From Tetranychus cinnabarinus (Eukaryota; Arthropoda; Arachnida; Trombidiformes; Tetranychidae), in assembly GCA_022266195.1 (NCBI GenBank), contig WHVY01000003.1, positions 11,160,001 to 11,224,000 on the forward strand: a stretch of DNA of 64,000 bases. Reading direction: 5' to 3'. Both the position numbers and the translations under genes were made by a program. Shown here in pieces: positions 11,265 through 22,951 of this stretch (its first letter is position 1; every line of letters starts with the position of its first letter). The notes under the pieces are model-generated. The model was not told the origin of the DNA. It worked only from the letters and a program-made list of their open reading frames with translations, and ran no database searches.

Positions 11265-11513
11265 CTTTGTCATTTTTAACTTCATCATTTAAATTTAATC
11301 TCAAATAATGTGCCAATTTGAATATGATTCTTTACACAAATTTATGTTTCGAAAATTTGATCTGAATTTATGATATTTTCTCATTTAAATTTATTAATAA
11401 AAACTCATGTATGAATCTTAAACAATTTGCCTTTTATTTAAGAATCCTTTGAATTGCCATTATGATTCATAAACAGGATCAAAATTTAGTGCCCGAAATG
11501 GGCAGCCAGATTT
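11265..11513 (+). other. 3' untranslated and non-coding end of the transposon
   Basis: AT-rich sequence after the small gene, with an AATAAA-type signal at about 11395. GATTC/GAATC words continue up to about 11468. An AAAATTTAGTG word near 11480 echoes AAAATTTAGCG near 3290 at the other end. Confidence 0.5.
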
Positions 11514-11600
11514 TGTGAGTCAAAAAGCCGTCACATTGTGACTCACAAAAAAATTCACAAAATTTTGTGAGTCACATGTGACTCTTTTTTGACTCACAAG
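11514..11600. repeat. Right subterminal GAGTC/GACTC repeat array
   Basis: Copies of GTGAGTCA/TGACTCAC lie at about 11514, 11538, 11567 and 11591. The palindrome GAGTCACATGTGACTC occupies 11569-11584. This mirrors the left-end array and is probably a binding region for element-encoded protein. Confidence 0.78.
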
Positions 11601-11608
11601 AAAAACTA

Positions 11609-11619
11609 TGTTCATTGGG
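11609..11619 (-). repeat. Right terminal inverted repeat
   Basis: TGTTCATTGGG is the exact complement of the left end and is followed by TA. Confidence 0.85.
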
Positions 11620-11621
11620 TA

Positions 11622-14600
11622 CTGGTTCAAGGTTTTATCTGACTTTTTCTTCTTTTCCCTTTCATCCGACATTCATTTACTCAAGATGGTTACACTCGCC
11701 TCTCTTCCTTTATCTTCATAATCATCTGTGGTCATTTTATTCCATCATTATCATCTCATTTTCCTTGGAATCTCTTTTTTCTCGGCCAAATGTGCAAACG
11801 GTAAATCTTTCTATTCAACATTTTTGATTCGCTTTCATTCAATTCAGATACTTATGGTTTTGTTTCATCGCCAGGATAATGTCGCCAGTTTATCATTTTA
11901 ATTGGTTCGATGCAAAGAATCTCATAAAAAGCCGGGAATAATTGTCTCGTTTCAATAAACTTTGTGTTAGTGATAAGTAAACAAATAATGGATGAAAGTT
12001 ATTATGTTGACACTTCCATTGATCAATCCGTTGATTAGTAAACATTCAAAGATATAAAATATCAAAGAGTCTTTGGTTAACTCGACAAAACTGGTAAATG
12101 TTGACTTTTACCAAACCATTTGAATAACAATTTGTATCTGGCACATGAAACATTGTTGTGCTTAGAGATGTTAAATACTCCGTAACAATTCTCAATTTTC
12201 TGAAGAACAAGAAAAATGAAGAATTGGATTTAGCAAGATAAAGTATTATGAAAGGTAAAAAGTCGTCAATGGAATACATTATTACCTCTTATTAGATGTC
12301 TGAACATTCAAACATTTTTGTTACATGTTTAGTGATTCCACCCACAGGTTAGTCAATCTCAACAACAGAGAAATATAAGGTTACATCAATAGTGCAAAAT
12401 GGTGTGTCTATTAGCTATTTGAAGTGGGCTCAAGGTTTTTGTATCAATTACTAAACAGAACTTTAGTGAAATCAGTTTCATAAATAATCAATCCATTTCA
12501 ATCTTCTGAATGTTGAAGTTCAAATTTTGAAAATTAAAATGTCCATTAGCAAATGTTGATTCTTCGCCTTCGTTGATTCATAAATCTTTGCTTCACAACT
12601 AAGTTTAAATAATCAAGAATAATTAACAAACCATTGAGTTGCAATGGACCACTTTTAACGGTTCAAAGTTTTCTTTGCTAACAAATCTCGAAAGTTACGA
12701 TAAAAAAATCATTAGAACTGAAAAAAGATGATTCATAGCAACTGAGAAAAAAGCATTTGGATGCGCAAACTTGAAAAGTGTTTATTACCTCTATCTTAAG
12801 TACTTGAGAGTTCCATATTCATATTCTCAAGACAGCTCCAGCTTCGCTCATTTTTGTCGAGTTTTGTCGCAAACGATTTTCTATTTGGACGGGTCAGACT
12901 TTTCATCTGAAGCTACGAGTTACAATCTAATATTTGAACTCCAGGCCGTTCTCGTACACCAATATCTGGTTTTTGTTATACAAGATTTACTTCGTTATTT
13001 GCATCTCGAATGTAATCAACTCATTCATCCAAGTACGATAATTCCTCTTGAACCAAGACTTTTCCTTTTCTTGCTCATGCTTTTGAACTGCACAGCAGTT
13101 TGCTCATTTCGAAGATTATAACTAATCTTTTCATTATTTTTCAATAAGAGTTGAATTTTGATTGACACAGGAAACTATTGATAAAGTGAAATTGATTGAA
13201 CTAAATTTGAAACAATGAACAAGCATGACATTAGTTGAACTGAAAATTTGTTTCACCACAAAAGATGAAAGGAAAGTTTAACAAGGCAAGAAAAGATTTA
13301 AAGACAAAACTTTTCACCATCTATTAAGTAGACAATTATTTTGAAGGTGAAATTAAATTTTTCGTTGAAATAACCATTAATCATGGCGAAAAATGCTTTT
13401 CACTTAACATCCATTAATTAATAATTGTTTCTTTCAAATCATTTCAATTGTTATCTCATTTTTCATAATTACAGCCAACAAAACAACAGACAAAAAGTAA
13501 ACATTTTCAAATGGTTCATCAAAATTTGCAAATTAATGGAACCCAATTTTTACCCAAAAACAAACAAAGTTGAATAATGAATTCCCAAATGACCAATAAA
13601 CTTGAACTAATTTTCCAATTAAACTGCACAAAATATCTTAATTATATAATCATCATGATGAATACCAAATGCTAATTGAAAACACAAGACCCATGAAAGA
13701 GCATCAAAAAAGAAGAGTAAAAATGAAACTTCAAAATTCGTAAAAAAACAAGTTCTAACCTTTTCGTGATTCAACTCGAAACAAAATTGAATGAAACAAT
13801 TTAAAGTGGTTAATACTGTTGGCTGAAAATGAAAAATTTTGAATTCGCTTGAGTCGAACTTGAATTTCTCAAATTACCAATAAAAGTTTTTTTTTCGTTA
13901 TCCATTACATTTTGACGATGGTTCGAGTTTTGGCAAAACTTATTTCAACTCATTTCATCTCGCAATCATCAATAACTTTACAAAGCGATAACATTTTTCC
14001 ATACTTTTCATTCAACAATTGGAGTAAAGACAAGCCAAGAAATGGTTCAACTTTAAAATGAATAAAACTCTACATAAAGAGGTTCCACATTTTTCATGGT
14101 GAAAAGTAAATGATGATGATAATGACGTTGATAATGATGGTGAAGAAGGAAAAAGTAAAATAGAAATGGAAAAATATTAATAATCATTATGATGATTTCC
14201 ATTGAAATTTCGTGTTCTGCCCTTGACTTGTGCTCTAGTAAAGTTAATCATGAGTTGCGGCCATTTTTGTGTACATTAAAACATATCCAGGATCATGTAA
14301 AGTCTAGCAATATTGAACATAATCAGTTTACTTTGAATCAACATTGAAGATGGTTAAATGAGGAAAAAGATGGAAAACAGAAAAAAGCAAAGAATTTTTC
14401 CTTTTCCGTCTTTAACCATACATTCAGTGAACTTCTTACATACGCTTTACAAATATAAGTAATTCAATGCTTTAAATGTAACCTTAATTTGATTATTCTT
14501 CTGGGAGGAAAAAAACTAAGGGAAAATGGGAAAACTCATGAAGATAAAGATGGAAGAAGAGAAGATAATATAATCTTATAATATATCATGGAGTCACAGA

Positions 14601-17600
14601 AGGAAAGAGCAACAGAAATTTGGATTGTTACAGTTAACAGAAGAGAATGGGTGAGCAATAATCTCAATGAGATGATTTGAATGCAAAATGGTAACGAGTT
14701 GAACAAGATAAAGTTATCATGGAATAAGCTTGGGAGTTTTCACTCCCAGGTCAGGGAGTAAAAGTAACGCAACGAATGTTCACTTCTGGCTTGATAAAGG
14801 GTCGCTTCATGATGATGATGATTAAAGTGAGTCTGGATGTGTGTTTTTTTATAATCAGATTGGTTGACATTGAAAAATTGTTGTCATTAATATAAACAAT
14901 TATCATGCACATGAGATGCTTTAAATTGGTTTCAACAGAAAAGGGAAAAAAATGTTCTTCTCTTTCACTCTTCTCTTCTGTTGAGGGAAATAAGTAAAAC
15001 AATTTCAATAATACTTCTTCAACACTAGCTTTCTGTCTACATGATAATCATGATGTATAATCAGGGTAATTCAATTCTCGCTAAATTTGTCTTTAACTTT
15101 AGGTTGCAATGGTGATAAAAGTTGAATAAAAATTGCATAATAATTTGTTAATTTGAGTCAAGAAAAATGTTCTTTAAATTATCTGAATTATCTTGTTACA
15201 TGTTTGATGAATTTCTCTCTTGGAACAAATATTTTGCTCAATTTTAATTCCATTCATTTCTTGATGGCTCAACCTTTTGTTATTAGTTTGATATTTTTGA
15301 AAGAAACTTGAGAATGCTTAAAATGTTTTATTTTAGGATTTTCAAGATATTTTTTGAAACGAAAAAAAATCGAATCTTTTCTATGAATTTTTTAAATGCT
15401 GAATTCGAAAATTCTTTGAAATCAATTTTCGAATAAAATTGGAATGAAATTTCCGGAATAATATAGATCTCAATCCTAACATGAATGAGAAGTGTAAAGA
15501 TTGAAGGTCGAAAGAACTGACAGTTTTGAGAAACTCTTTTTAGTGTAACAAGCGATAATCATGGAATTTTTTGGAATCGGATTTTGTTCAATTTCCACTC
15601 AGTTCTTTGTTCATCTCGTACAGCTCATTTCCTGTTCAGATTAACTTGAATCAATGTGAGAATCGGAAATTGAAATTTAATTGAAAAAATAAGATGTTAA
15701 TAGTAAACAGAATTTCAGCTTAACTCAGCTTCAGTTCATTTATCATCATTAACTGTGAATGTTAATAATTGAAAACAGCAAGAAAAGTCAATTAATTGGG
15801 AAAAATTAACATCAACATCACAATTAGAAGCGAATTATTTTTACCCGAGATTTAATCAAATTTTCCATTCTTTCATTTTCTCAATCAATCAATATTAATT
15901 AAAAATTGATTGACTTTCCAATATTGATTAGCATTTAATAAAGTTCATTATGCAGCCATTGAAATGGAAAACACAAAAAGTTGATTCATTTTGAATATTG
16001 AAAAAGAGATTTAATTTTCTTGGTTCAAGACAATATTCAGAATTGGTTAATCCGCGAAATTCATTTGTTGACATTTTCCCATTAATTTCCTGCAGTCTGT
16101 TGACCCACTGTAAAGTGCTTAGTAAATGAAAAAGTGAAACACAAAAAGTGAACATTTTTTTTCTTCGTTTCATGAACATTTCTATTCTGACAAAGAGAAA
16201 AATGTGAAAACTCTTTTCACTCCCAATGCTATCAACTAATATTTTGGCATCATGTTTATCATTGTCTAACTCATCATCGTCAACATTTAACACTTTTTAA
16301 ATTCCTATTATTCTCATCTTCAACACTTATTCAACTCAATTTGATCCAATTTTCATGTTCATTTCTCATCTTCAAATGCAATTTCAACTCCAACCAAGTG
16401 AATGTTGTAAAGGAAGGAAAAACTTGACGAATAAAGTTTCAACCGAAATTGTCTTTAAACAATTACTTTTGGCGATTAAAGTCAATGATAAATCATTTGA
16501 ATCTGAATGTGAAACGAGAAATCATAAATCATGAATCGAATGATGGAGAAAAAAAAGAAAGTTGACTTTTAATCAAAATATTGGCAAAGAAATGCTTCGA
16601 TTAATAGCTAATGACACTTGAATGTGATTGAAAAATTTGACAAAATTTTCTATTTCAATTATTCTACAATTCATTTTGGAATGTTGCAATTAACTCGCCT
16701 GGAAAACAATTCAATTGAATAGCTTTCCATGGAATCTTTGGTCCACAAAATGTTACCTTATAATGCAATCTGATTACATGATAATTCACCGTTCAAAGTC
16801 GACTTTTTGTCATCTTTTTGCTCTTCACTTAAGGTCGCCATAAATTTCAATTCATCAACAGACAACAGCAACAATAAATCTGCTTAGCAAAGGCAATTGG
16901 ACTGTTTGAAAGCTCAGTTTTGCCATTCATTTTGCCATTAACATTATTTTACCATTTCATCTTTAACCATCATTTTGCTTCTCAATCTCATCTGTTCACT
17001 CTTCATGATCATTCATTTGTAAATTCATTGGAAGGTTGGGAGAAGGAAAATATTTCAAATGTTGTCAAATTCCTTTTTCGCCTCACATTGTATTGTTGTC
17101 CGATAACAGGCTTGATGAGTCTCATGGTGACCTCAATGCTTATTGGGCCAATATTATTAACTTAGTGAATAAAGCAATAAAATTGAATGATTCTTTTTGT
17201 CGAGTGAATTAGTCGACTTTTCAAGTTTAAAAGTCACATGAAACTGAATCAGTGTAACGTTTGCTAAGAAAATGGGGAAAAAACAAATAATTCACTTCAT
17301 GAAGATAAACTGATGAACATGAGTGTGAGGCAACAAAAGAAAAGACACAAAATTTGGAAAACTATTTTTTAGATGAAACTGTGCAAAACCTTGAGAGGTC
17401 CTTTGAGGCTGCCAAAGTTTCTCTTTTTTCTGTTGTTCTTTTTTCATAAAATTCATTGGACACTGTCCAGAATCAACGAAAGAATCTATTCTAGTTCTTT
17501 TTCTGCTTCTTTAATCTATTTCTTCTTATTTATTCTTCTTTTTTCCGTCTTTTCTTTTCCTTTGAAAATATAATAATTTACCGTTTATTCTTTATCATTG

Positions 17601-20600
17601 AGGGAAAGTCAAAGGCAACAGACAAAAATTGGAACACGAATCGATAATTGAATGAGCATCATGATCATCTTTTTAACGTTTCTTGGTTTTTCCTTTTTCT
17701 TCTCTTTTCTTTTCTTTCTGGTCAACCGCCAGATAGAGATGAAATCAAGAATAACTTCTGAAAATGAGTGAAAATTGATAACAAATTGTCTCAAGCTGCA
17801 AAGTAAAAGCAAAAATAAATAATCCTAAATCTTTATCAAGTTAAATCCAATTGAATCTTATTTAATGATCCAAACATTTGTGACATTTAATACTAAACAC
17901 AATTGCAATGTTTTTCGCTCGTCTGTAAACCTTTCCATAAAATTCATGACTTTTCAAAACAAAAATCTCTATAAGTAATGAATCATTACAGCATTCAATA
18001 GTCATTAGATCAGAACATTAACACATTAGCACAAAGTTTCGATTAACTTTGATGAACTATTTAAAGCGAAATTAAACAATCCGAACAAGTTTCTTGATTG
18101 CTCAAAATCAAACAAGAGATTGTTTAGCTCTTCTGAACATTTTTAAGAATAATCAATGCATTTGTCAAACTTGATATTGGACGGCAAAATAATTGCATAG
18201 AAGTAATTATTTCAATTTTTCGTCGAAAAGATTTTTTTGTCCGAACATGGAGAACATGTTCGATTGTCAAAGCATGTTTTCGAATGAACTCGAATGAAAA
18301 TGAATTTTGTGCTAAACTAATAAGGAAATTGAAGGGTAAATGATTTATTTTGATTGAGATAAATATTAAATATCAAAATACTCTTGGATTGATAAACTTG
18401 GTAAACATAAAGGTAACAAACAACTCAATCTAATCGTGATTACCTTAATAGGGTTCACCCAAAGTTTACTTTTTCTTAGTAGCATTTCTATTGATTAGTT
18501 GATTAGTTAATACAAACAATCATCATAACAACTTTCATTTTATTCACTCAAAATGGAACGTTTTGTTTCTCTTTTACTTTTCCCTTCGTTTGGGTCAACA
18601 ATTTTTCCTTCTCGTAGTTGTCTTATCACTTTTTGTTGGCCAAGTTTACTTTTTGCTCGCAATGTTGGCCTCCTAAATGTATTACATACAACAAGTTTTA
18701 GGAGAAAAGAAAAGGAAATTAGATGAAAAAAGAAGAAGAAGAAAAAAGTTCTCATTAAAGATGAAAAACAAGATGTTGGTTGGTGATTCCAATGATTTCC
18801 ATCATCACCATCAACATGATGATGATAATGATTTAAAGGTAGGAAAATGGAAGCAAAAATAAGATATAAATGGTTGAGTTAAAGTGAGAGATGAAAATGT
18901 AATAATGAAAGGATTGAGTGAGTAAAAGTGTTTAGACAATCATCATTAATTGTCAGCTTGGATTTAATCTTGCCATTAGATGGTTAATTGTCTTTACATC
19001 GATCTTGTTTTTTCAATCAACCCTTACTTGGTCCACATTAAACCGCTTATAATGTATACATTTAGTCTACTGTTGAATCAGTAAAGTTGTAACAGTAAAT
19101 GTAAAGTCATCCAAGTGTACAAGTGGAATCAACTCTTACCTTGACGTCCATTCCCAGTATTATTACATTGTAATTTGTACCACTTTTGTTTCATCTGACC
19201 ATCATTAACTTTTAATCACAAGTCAATTTTTCACTCGAAACTTTTCCACCTTCAGCTCGCTTCCAAATAATTTTCCATTGAATTTTCTTTTCCAATTAAT
19301 TTACTTTTCTGTTTTTTCAATATCAATCACATTCAGTTTCAAAGTTTTGCATTTCAACTTCACTAAAATCTTGGGATTTGATACAGCCAAACATGGTCAA
19401 CAAGTGAAGACCTTTTTCCTCGAACACGAACTGAAGCGATTAATAGTCTTTCTAAGTTTATATTAATGATAAATGTTTTCGTAAAACATTGAGATTGTTA
19501 TCGATGCGAAGAAAACTCAATTAGATATTTCTATTGTTTCAGTCAGTTTGTCGCTAATCAACTTTGTCAGTTTTGAAAACTTTAGATAATCTCGACTCAA
19601 GTACAGTCAACCTTTCACAATGAGTCTTCGTGGGCAGCTTTAAGAGATACAAAGCATCAACTCTGAAAATAGATTTGGACTTTGAATGATGATAGAATGG
19701 TTTGATTTAACGAGTTTATTGTACTATTAATGAATTCAGATTAATCACAGTTTATGGAGATCTTTTGTCTTCATAATCTGTCACTGAATATGTAATTATT
19801 TCATTCATTTCTAGTTTATCCATGTAATCAATTAGCGTTGATGCGTCTATTTTGCTTGGTAACGTCTTAATTTAGACTCTAAATTTCAGGGGTTTGACTG
19901 AATCTGCAGTGAATGTTGAAATAAAAATGAAGATCACTAGCTATTGACAAAAGTGTTTCTGTGATGGAAAGATTGACTTGAAACTGTCCTTAAAATAAAA
20001 TATTTATAACATTTACTTCCAGTGCTTTTCAAAATATTGGAATGTTAAGGTTCTGAAAGTTGACAATTTATTTGAAGTTAATTTTTCGATGATTAACGAT
20101 CGAGTTGGATCAATTTGTTGACAACTTAATGACTTGATTTGTCCAAATTTGCTCGAATGATGAGAATTTCGGAAATTCTTTTTCTATTCAAACTCAAATA
20201 ACTCGACTAACCATGGATTATGATTAATTATCAAATTGTTACCTTTTTTCATCCATTGAGTCCAATCAAGCTAACAAAATGAACTCTCAATTGTGATAAA
20301 AAGTTTCATTTTTTAACAAATGCAAATAAAAGTTTAGGTAAAAGGCAAAAGAAAACCCAAAATGGTTAACATTTCGAGAAAGTTAATCAATCTTTCAAAT
20401 GTTGAAAAGGGTTAACAAGACAAAAGACAACTTTAACCAATATCTTTACCAATCTCGAACTTGATCTTTGAACATGAAAAAAGTACACAAAACAAAATGA
20501 AACAAACCAAACTAATTTCGAGGTTGAAACGTTCATTCAAAGTGACAAAAAATTGAGTTGAAAAAATGAGGCAAAAAACAAATCGATTGCAAGGAAACAA

Positions 20601-22465
20601 AAAAACATGTAAAATTCATTTTCTGGAAATGCTTTAAATCCTTTTGCTCATCATGAATGAAATTGTTTACTTGAAACCAATCATTACCATGATTAAAGCT
20701 GGACGTGATGAAAGCATTGAAAAACTGAAAAAAACTCTTTTCTACTTTCATGGAATCATCAAGAATAGGAAACATCTTCAAGATATGATATTAGTTGACC
20801 ATTTCCGATCATCTTTTTTCATCCCTTTTCCCTCTTCATCTCGATCGCCTTTCAATATAATCATCAGTTTAAGAAGGCTGAAAACAATGAAGATTCCGGT
20901 TAAAATGAACTGAGGTTTACAATTTTACTTTACACAAAACCCAAAAGACGAAAACATTTGCACATTATTTTGATATAAAAGTTGCAACAACAGCAATTGT
21001 TGTTGACGATAAAGATATGGGAATGAATGTCACCCAATGAAGGTTCAATGAAAAGCAAACAAAAGTGTATCAAACATGCAATAAATAAATAACATTTTCA
21101 CTTATTATATTCACAGGATTCTATCTACATATTCATGAGAAAATATCAAGAGGTGAAACATTTTTTTATCTTTTCTTTTCTTTTGTATTTTCCTTTCAAC
21201 CATCTTTTTCATCTTCATTTTTTGCTCACTCATTCCAATTCTGCTTCAATTGATATTGCAATAAAATGTCATAAAACTGAATAAAAGTGTTTCTAGTTGG
21301 ATGTCGGATGGTCATTTTAATCGTGCACAAATTGTCCAGATTTAAGTTTGCAAATTTGCGCTTCTGTCATTTCCAACTGAATGGTGAAAAGGATTATTTG
21401 ATTCACATTCAAGTATAACATGTTATCATTATTACATTTATCTGTACAATGATAATGGTCACAATAGAAGTATCATTTTTATTCATGTGAATTTGGTCAT
21501 GATAGATTTTTCATTTTGTAAACTTTTCTTTGTTCTCACTCTTTCATTAACTCTGACAATTGATAAACTTTTACAAATTTTAAATGAAATCTTTCAAGTT
21601 GAACGTCATTTACCTTTAATGATTAAACTTTTTTTCTTGTCAACCATCATGTTGGCTTTCACAACATTTCGATATCGACCATTATTGACCATATCTTTGA
21701 TAATGGTTATGTAAATAAATTTATTTTTCTTCTCATTTACATTCATTTGCAACTTCATGAGAAATAGTTTTCGATCAACATTTTCATTCTTTTTCATGAA
21801 AAAAATGGAATCAAATTTTGATTATTCAGGTTGAAAATGAGGGGAAATTAAATGATTTTCCGATATTGTTTTTAGAGATGTTCAACTTCTTATCCACTAA
21901 CGCTCATACAAGTATTGCGAGTGTAGCAGAACAATTCAAATTGATGTTGAAACACCTAAAATCCATCTTTCATGAACTTATCAGTTTTCAGAATACATTA
22001 TTTATTCAACTGAAAATGATTCAAAGGAGAGAATCGATGAAACTGTGAGATAAATAGTTGCGTCGATAGCGTGAGATCTTTTTCACCTTGCATAAATATT
22101 GTATAGATATTTCTGTCTGTAGATATTTTGGCCTTTTGACGAGACTAACGATTGCAACGTTAATAAAATATACTCAAAGGAAGCATTCAGCTCAATTGAA
22201 TCTAAGTCAAGATTTGAACTTGAGTTACCCGATACAAGTTTGAGGTGTGTGCTGTCGTTTGAGATTTTTGGTCTTTGACTCGAGTTTTTGGACTCGACTC
22301 CAGTTGCTTGAATGAGCAATGGCACCATTTGAGAAAAACTTTGAACAATAAGTAACTTTGTCAATATTTCTCAGTGATAAAAGGAAAAAGATTCAAGCTG
22401 AAAATTTGAATAAAATACTTTAATTGTTATTAATTTATTTGAAAACATCATTTCGAATGAAAAAC
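11622..22465. other. Non-coding host DNA, about 10.8 kb
   Basis: No gene, RNA or complete mobile element is supported. The open frames here are short, lack domain features and overlap in both strands. A 116-codon frame at 12771-13121 has no ATG start and no recognisable motif. A short dyad (GAACATG-5 bp-CATGTTC) lies at about 18243-18261. GATTC/GAATC density is back to background immediately to the right of the transposon. Confidence 0.6.
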
Positions 22466-22921
22466 CTAATCTTTATTCTTAGTTTTTGAACCCCTAGGTC
22501 TTCCTAATCGAGGGTTAGTAATCCTTCCATCTTTCCGTGGAGTGTACTTCACTGCACCAGGACAATCGTCCTTACAATCGGTATCACAGTTATGGCATGG
22601 AGCTCCAGGGTATCGGCAATGTTTCTCATGACGAGTGAGTGAAGAGCGATTAGAAAGTTCTTCAGGACAGAACCTGCATCTAAAATCAGTCTCGACAAAT
22701 GCTTCCATCCAAGATGGTCTCAACGCAAAGTCTTTGCGTTTCAAACCCCATGGCACCTTTTCCCTAGTTACAAAATCGGAAGCCAGAACCAGCGAATCCT
22801 CCCACCTTGCTACATAAACATGCTCTTGCACTCCATCCACTTCAATTAATCCTTGTCGTAGAAATCGTTTAACTGGATAATATCCTTCGACTACAGTTGC
22901 ACTTGAGGGTAAATCCATCAT
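22466..22921 (-). CDS. Small chromo-like, zinc-finger and AT-hook protein (151 aa)
   Basis: The ATG at 22921 gives 151 residues. Base composition is clearly less AT-rich than the surroundings, which supports real coding. Residues about 14-52 (YYPVKRFL ... VYVARWEDS) look chromo-like. C82-x2-C85-x12-H98 followed by H101/C102 forms a C2H2 or C2HC finger. C109, C112, C116 and C120 form a second Cys cluster. Residues 137-145 contain an AT-hook core (LGRPRGSK). Together these suggest a chromatin or DNA-binding protein, but no family is recognised. A good splice acceptor (TTTTGTTACAG) lies about 20 bp upstream of the ATG, so the real gene may have a 5' exon that I cannot locate. It may be a domesticated transposon protein. 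No partner gene is adjacent. Confidence 0.65.
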   Translation of the reverse strand: MMDLPSSATVVEGYYPVKRFLRQGLIEVDGVQEHVYVARWEDSLVLASDFVTREKVPWGLKRKDFALRPSWMEAFVETDFRCRFCPEELSNRSSLTRHEKHCRYPGAPCHNCDTDCKDDCPGAVKYTPRKDGRITNPRLGRPRGSKTKNKD

Positions 22922-22951
22922 GAATATGACTTGATAACTGTAACAAAACAA

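Larger units (their letters stand above)
3161..11619. mobile_element. Full-length CMC/EnSpm-like DNA transposon (about 8.46 kb)
   Basis: The two ends are perfect 11-bp inverted repeats (CCCAATGAACA at 3161-3171, its complement at 11609-11619). They are flanked by TA at 3159-3160 and 11620-11621, consistent with a 2-bp target-site duplication. Just inside each end are arrays of TGTGACTCACA-type repeats, several of them palindromic. Four genes lie inside: A and B (minus), the transposase and a small spliced gene (plus). The transposase has hallmarks of the CMC group (CACTA/EnSpm, Mirage, Chapaev): ADAP, a C-x2-C motif, a D(2)H-like motif and a C-terminal block around SYPLED. CACTA elements usually give 3-bp duplications and begin CACTR, so the TA duplication and CCCAATG terminus point to a different branch. 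I recall 2-bp TA duplications for Mirage-type elements but cannot check this. GATTC/GAATC pentamers fill the whole interval and become sparse immediately outside it, which independently confirms the boundaries. Confidence 0.88.

Noticed and set aside
3300..11470. Explaining GATTC/GAATC density by Asp-Ser/Glu-Ser-rich proteins
   Set aside because: The words occur in all three codon phases, in introns and in UTRs, so protein composition cannot be the only cause.
12771..13121. 116-codon open frame, plus strand
   Set aside because: No ATG start, no domain, Leu/Phe/Ser-rich, and no splice support; treated as chance or very old relic.
18540..18862. Overlapping frames around 18.6 kb
   Set aside because: Lys/Arg/Phe-rich on both strands from AAG/TTC-rich sequence; no motif or splice support.
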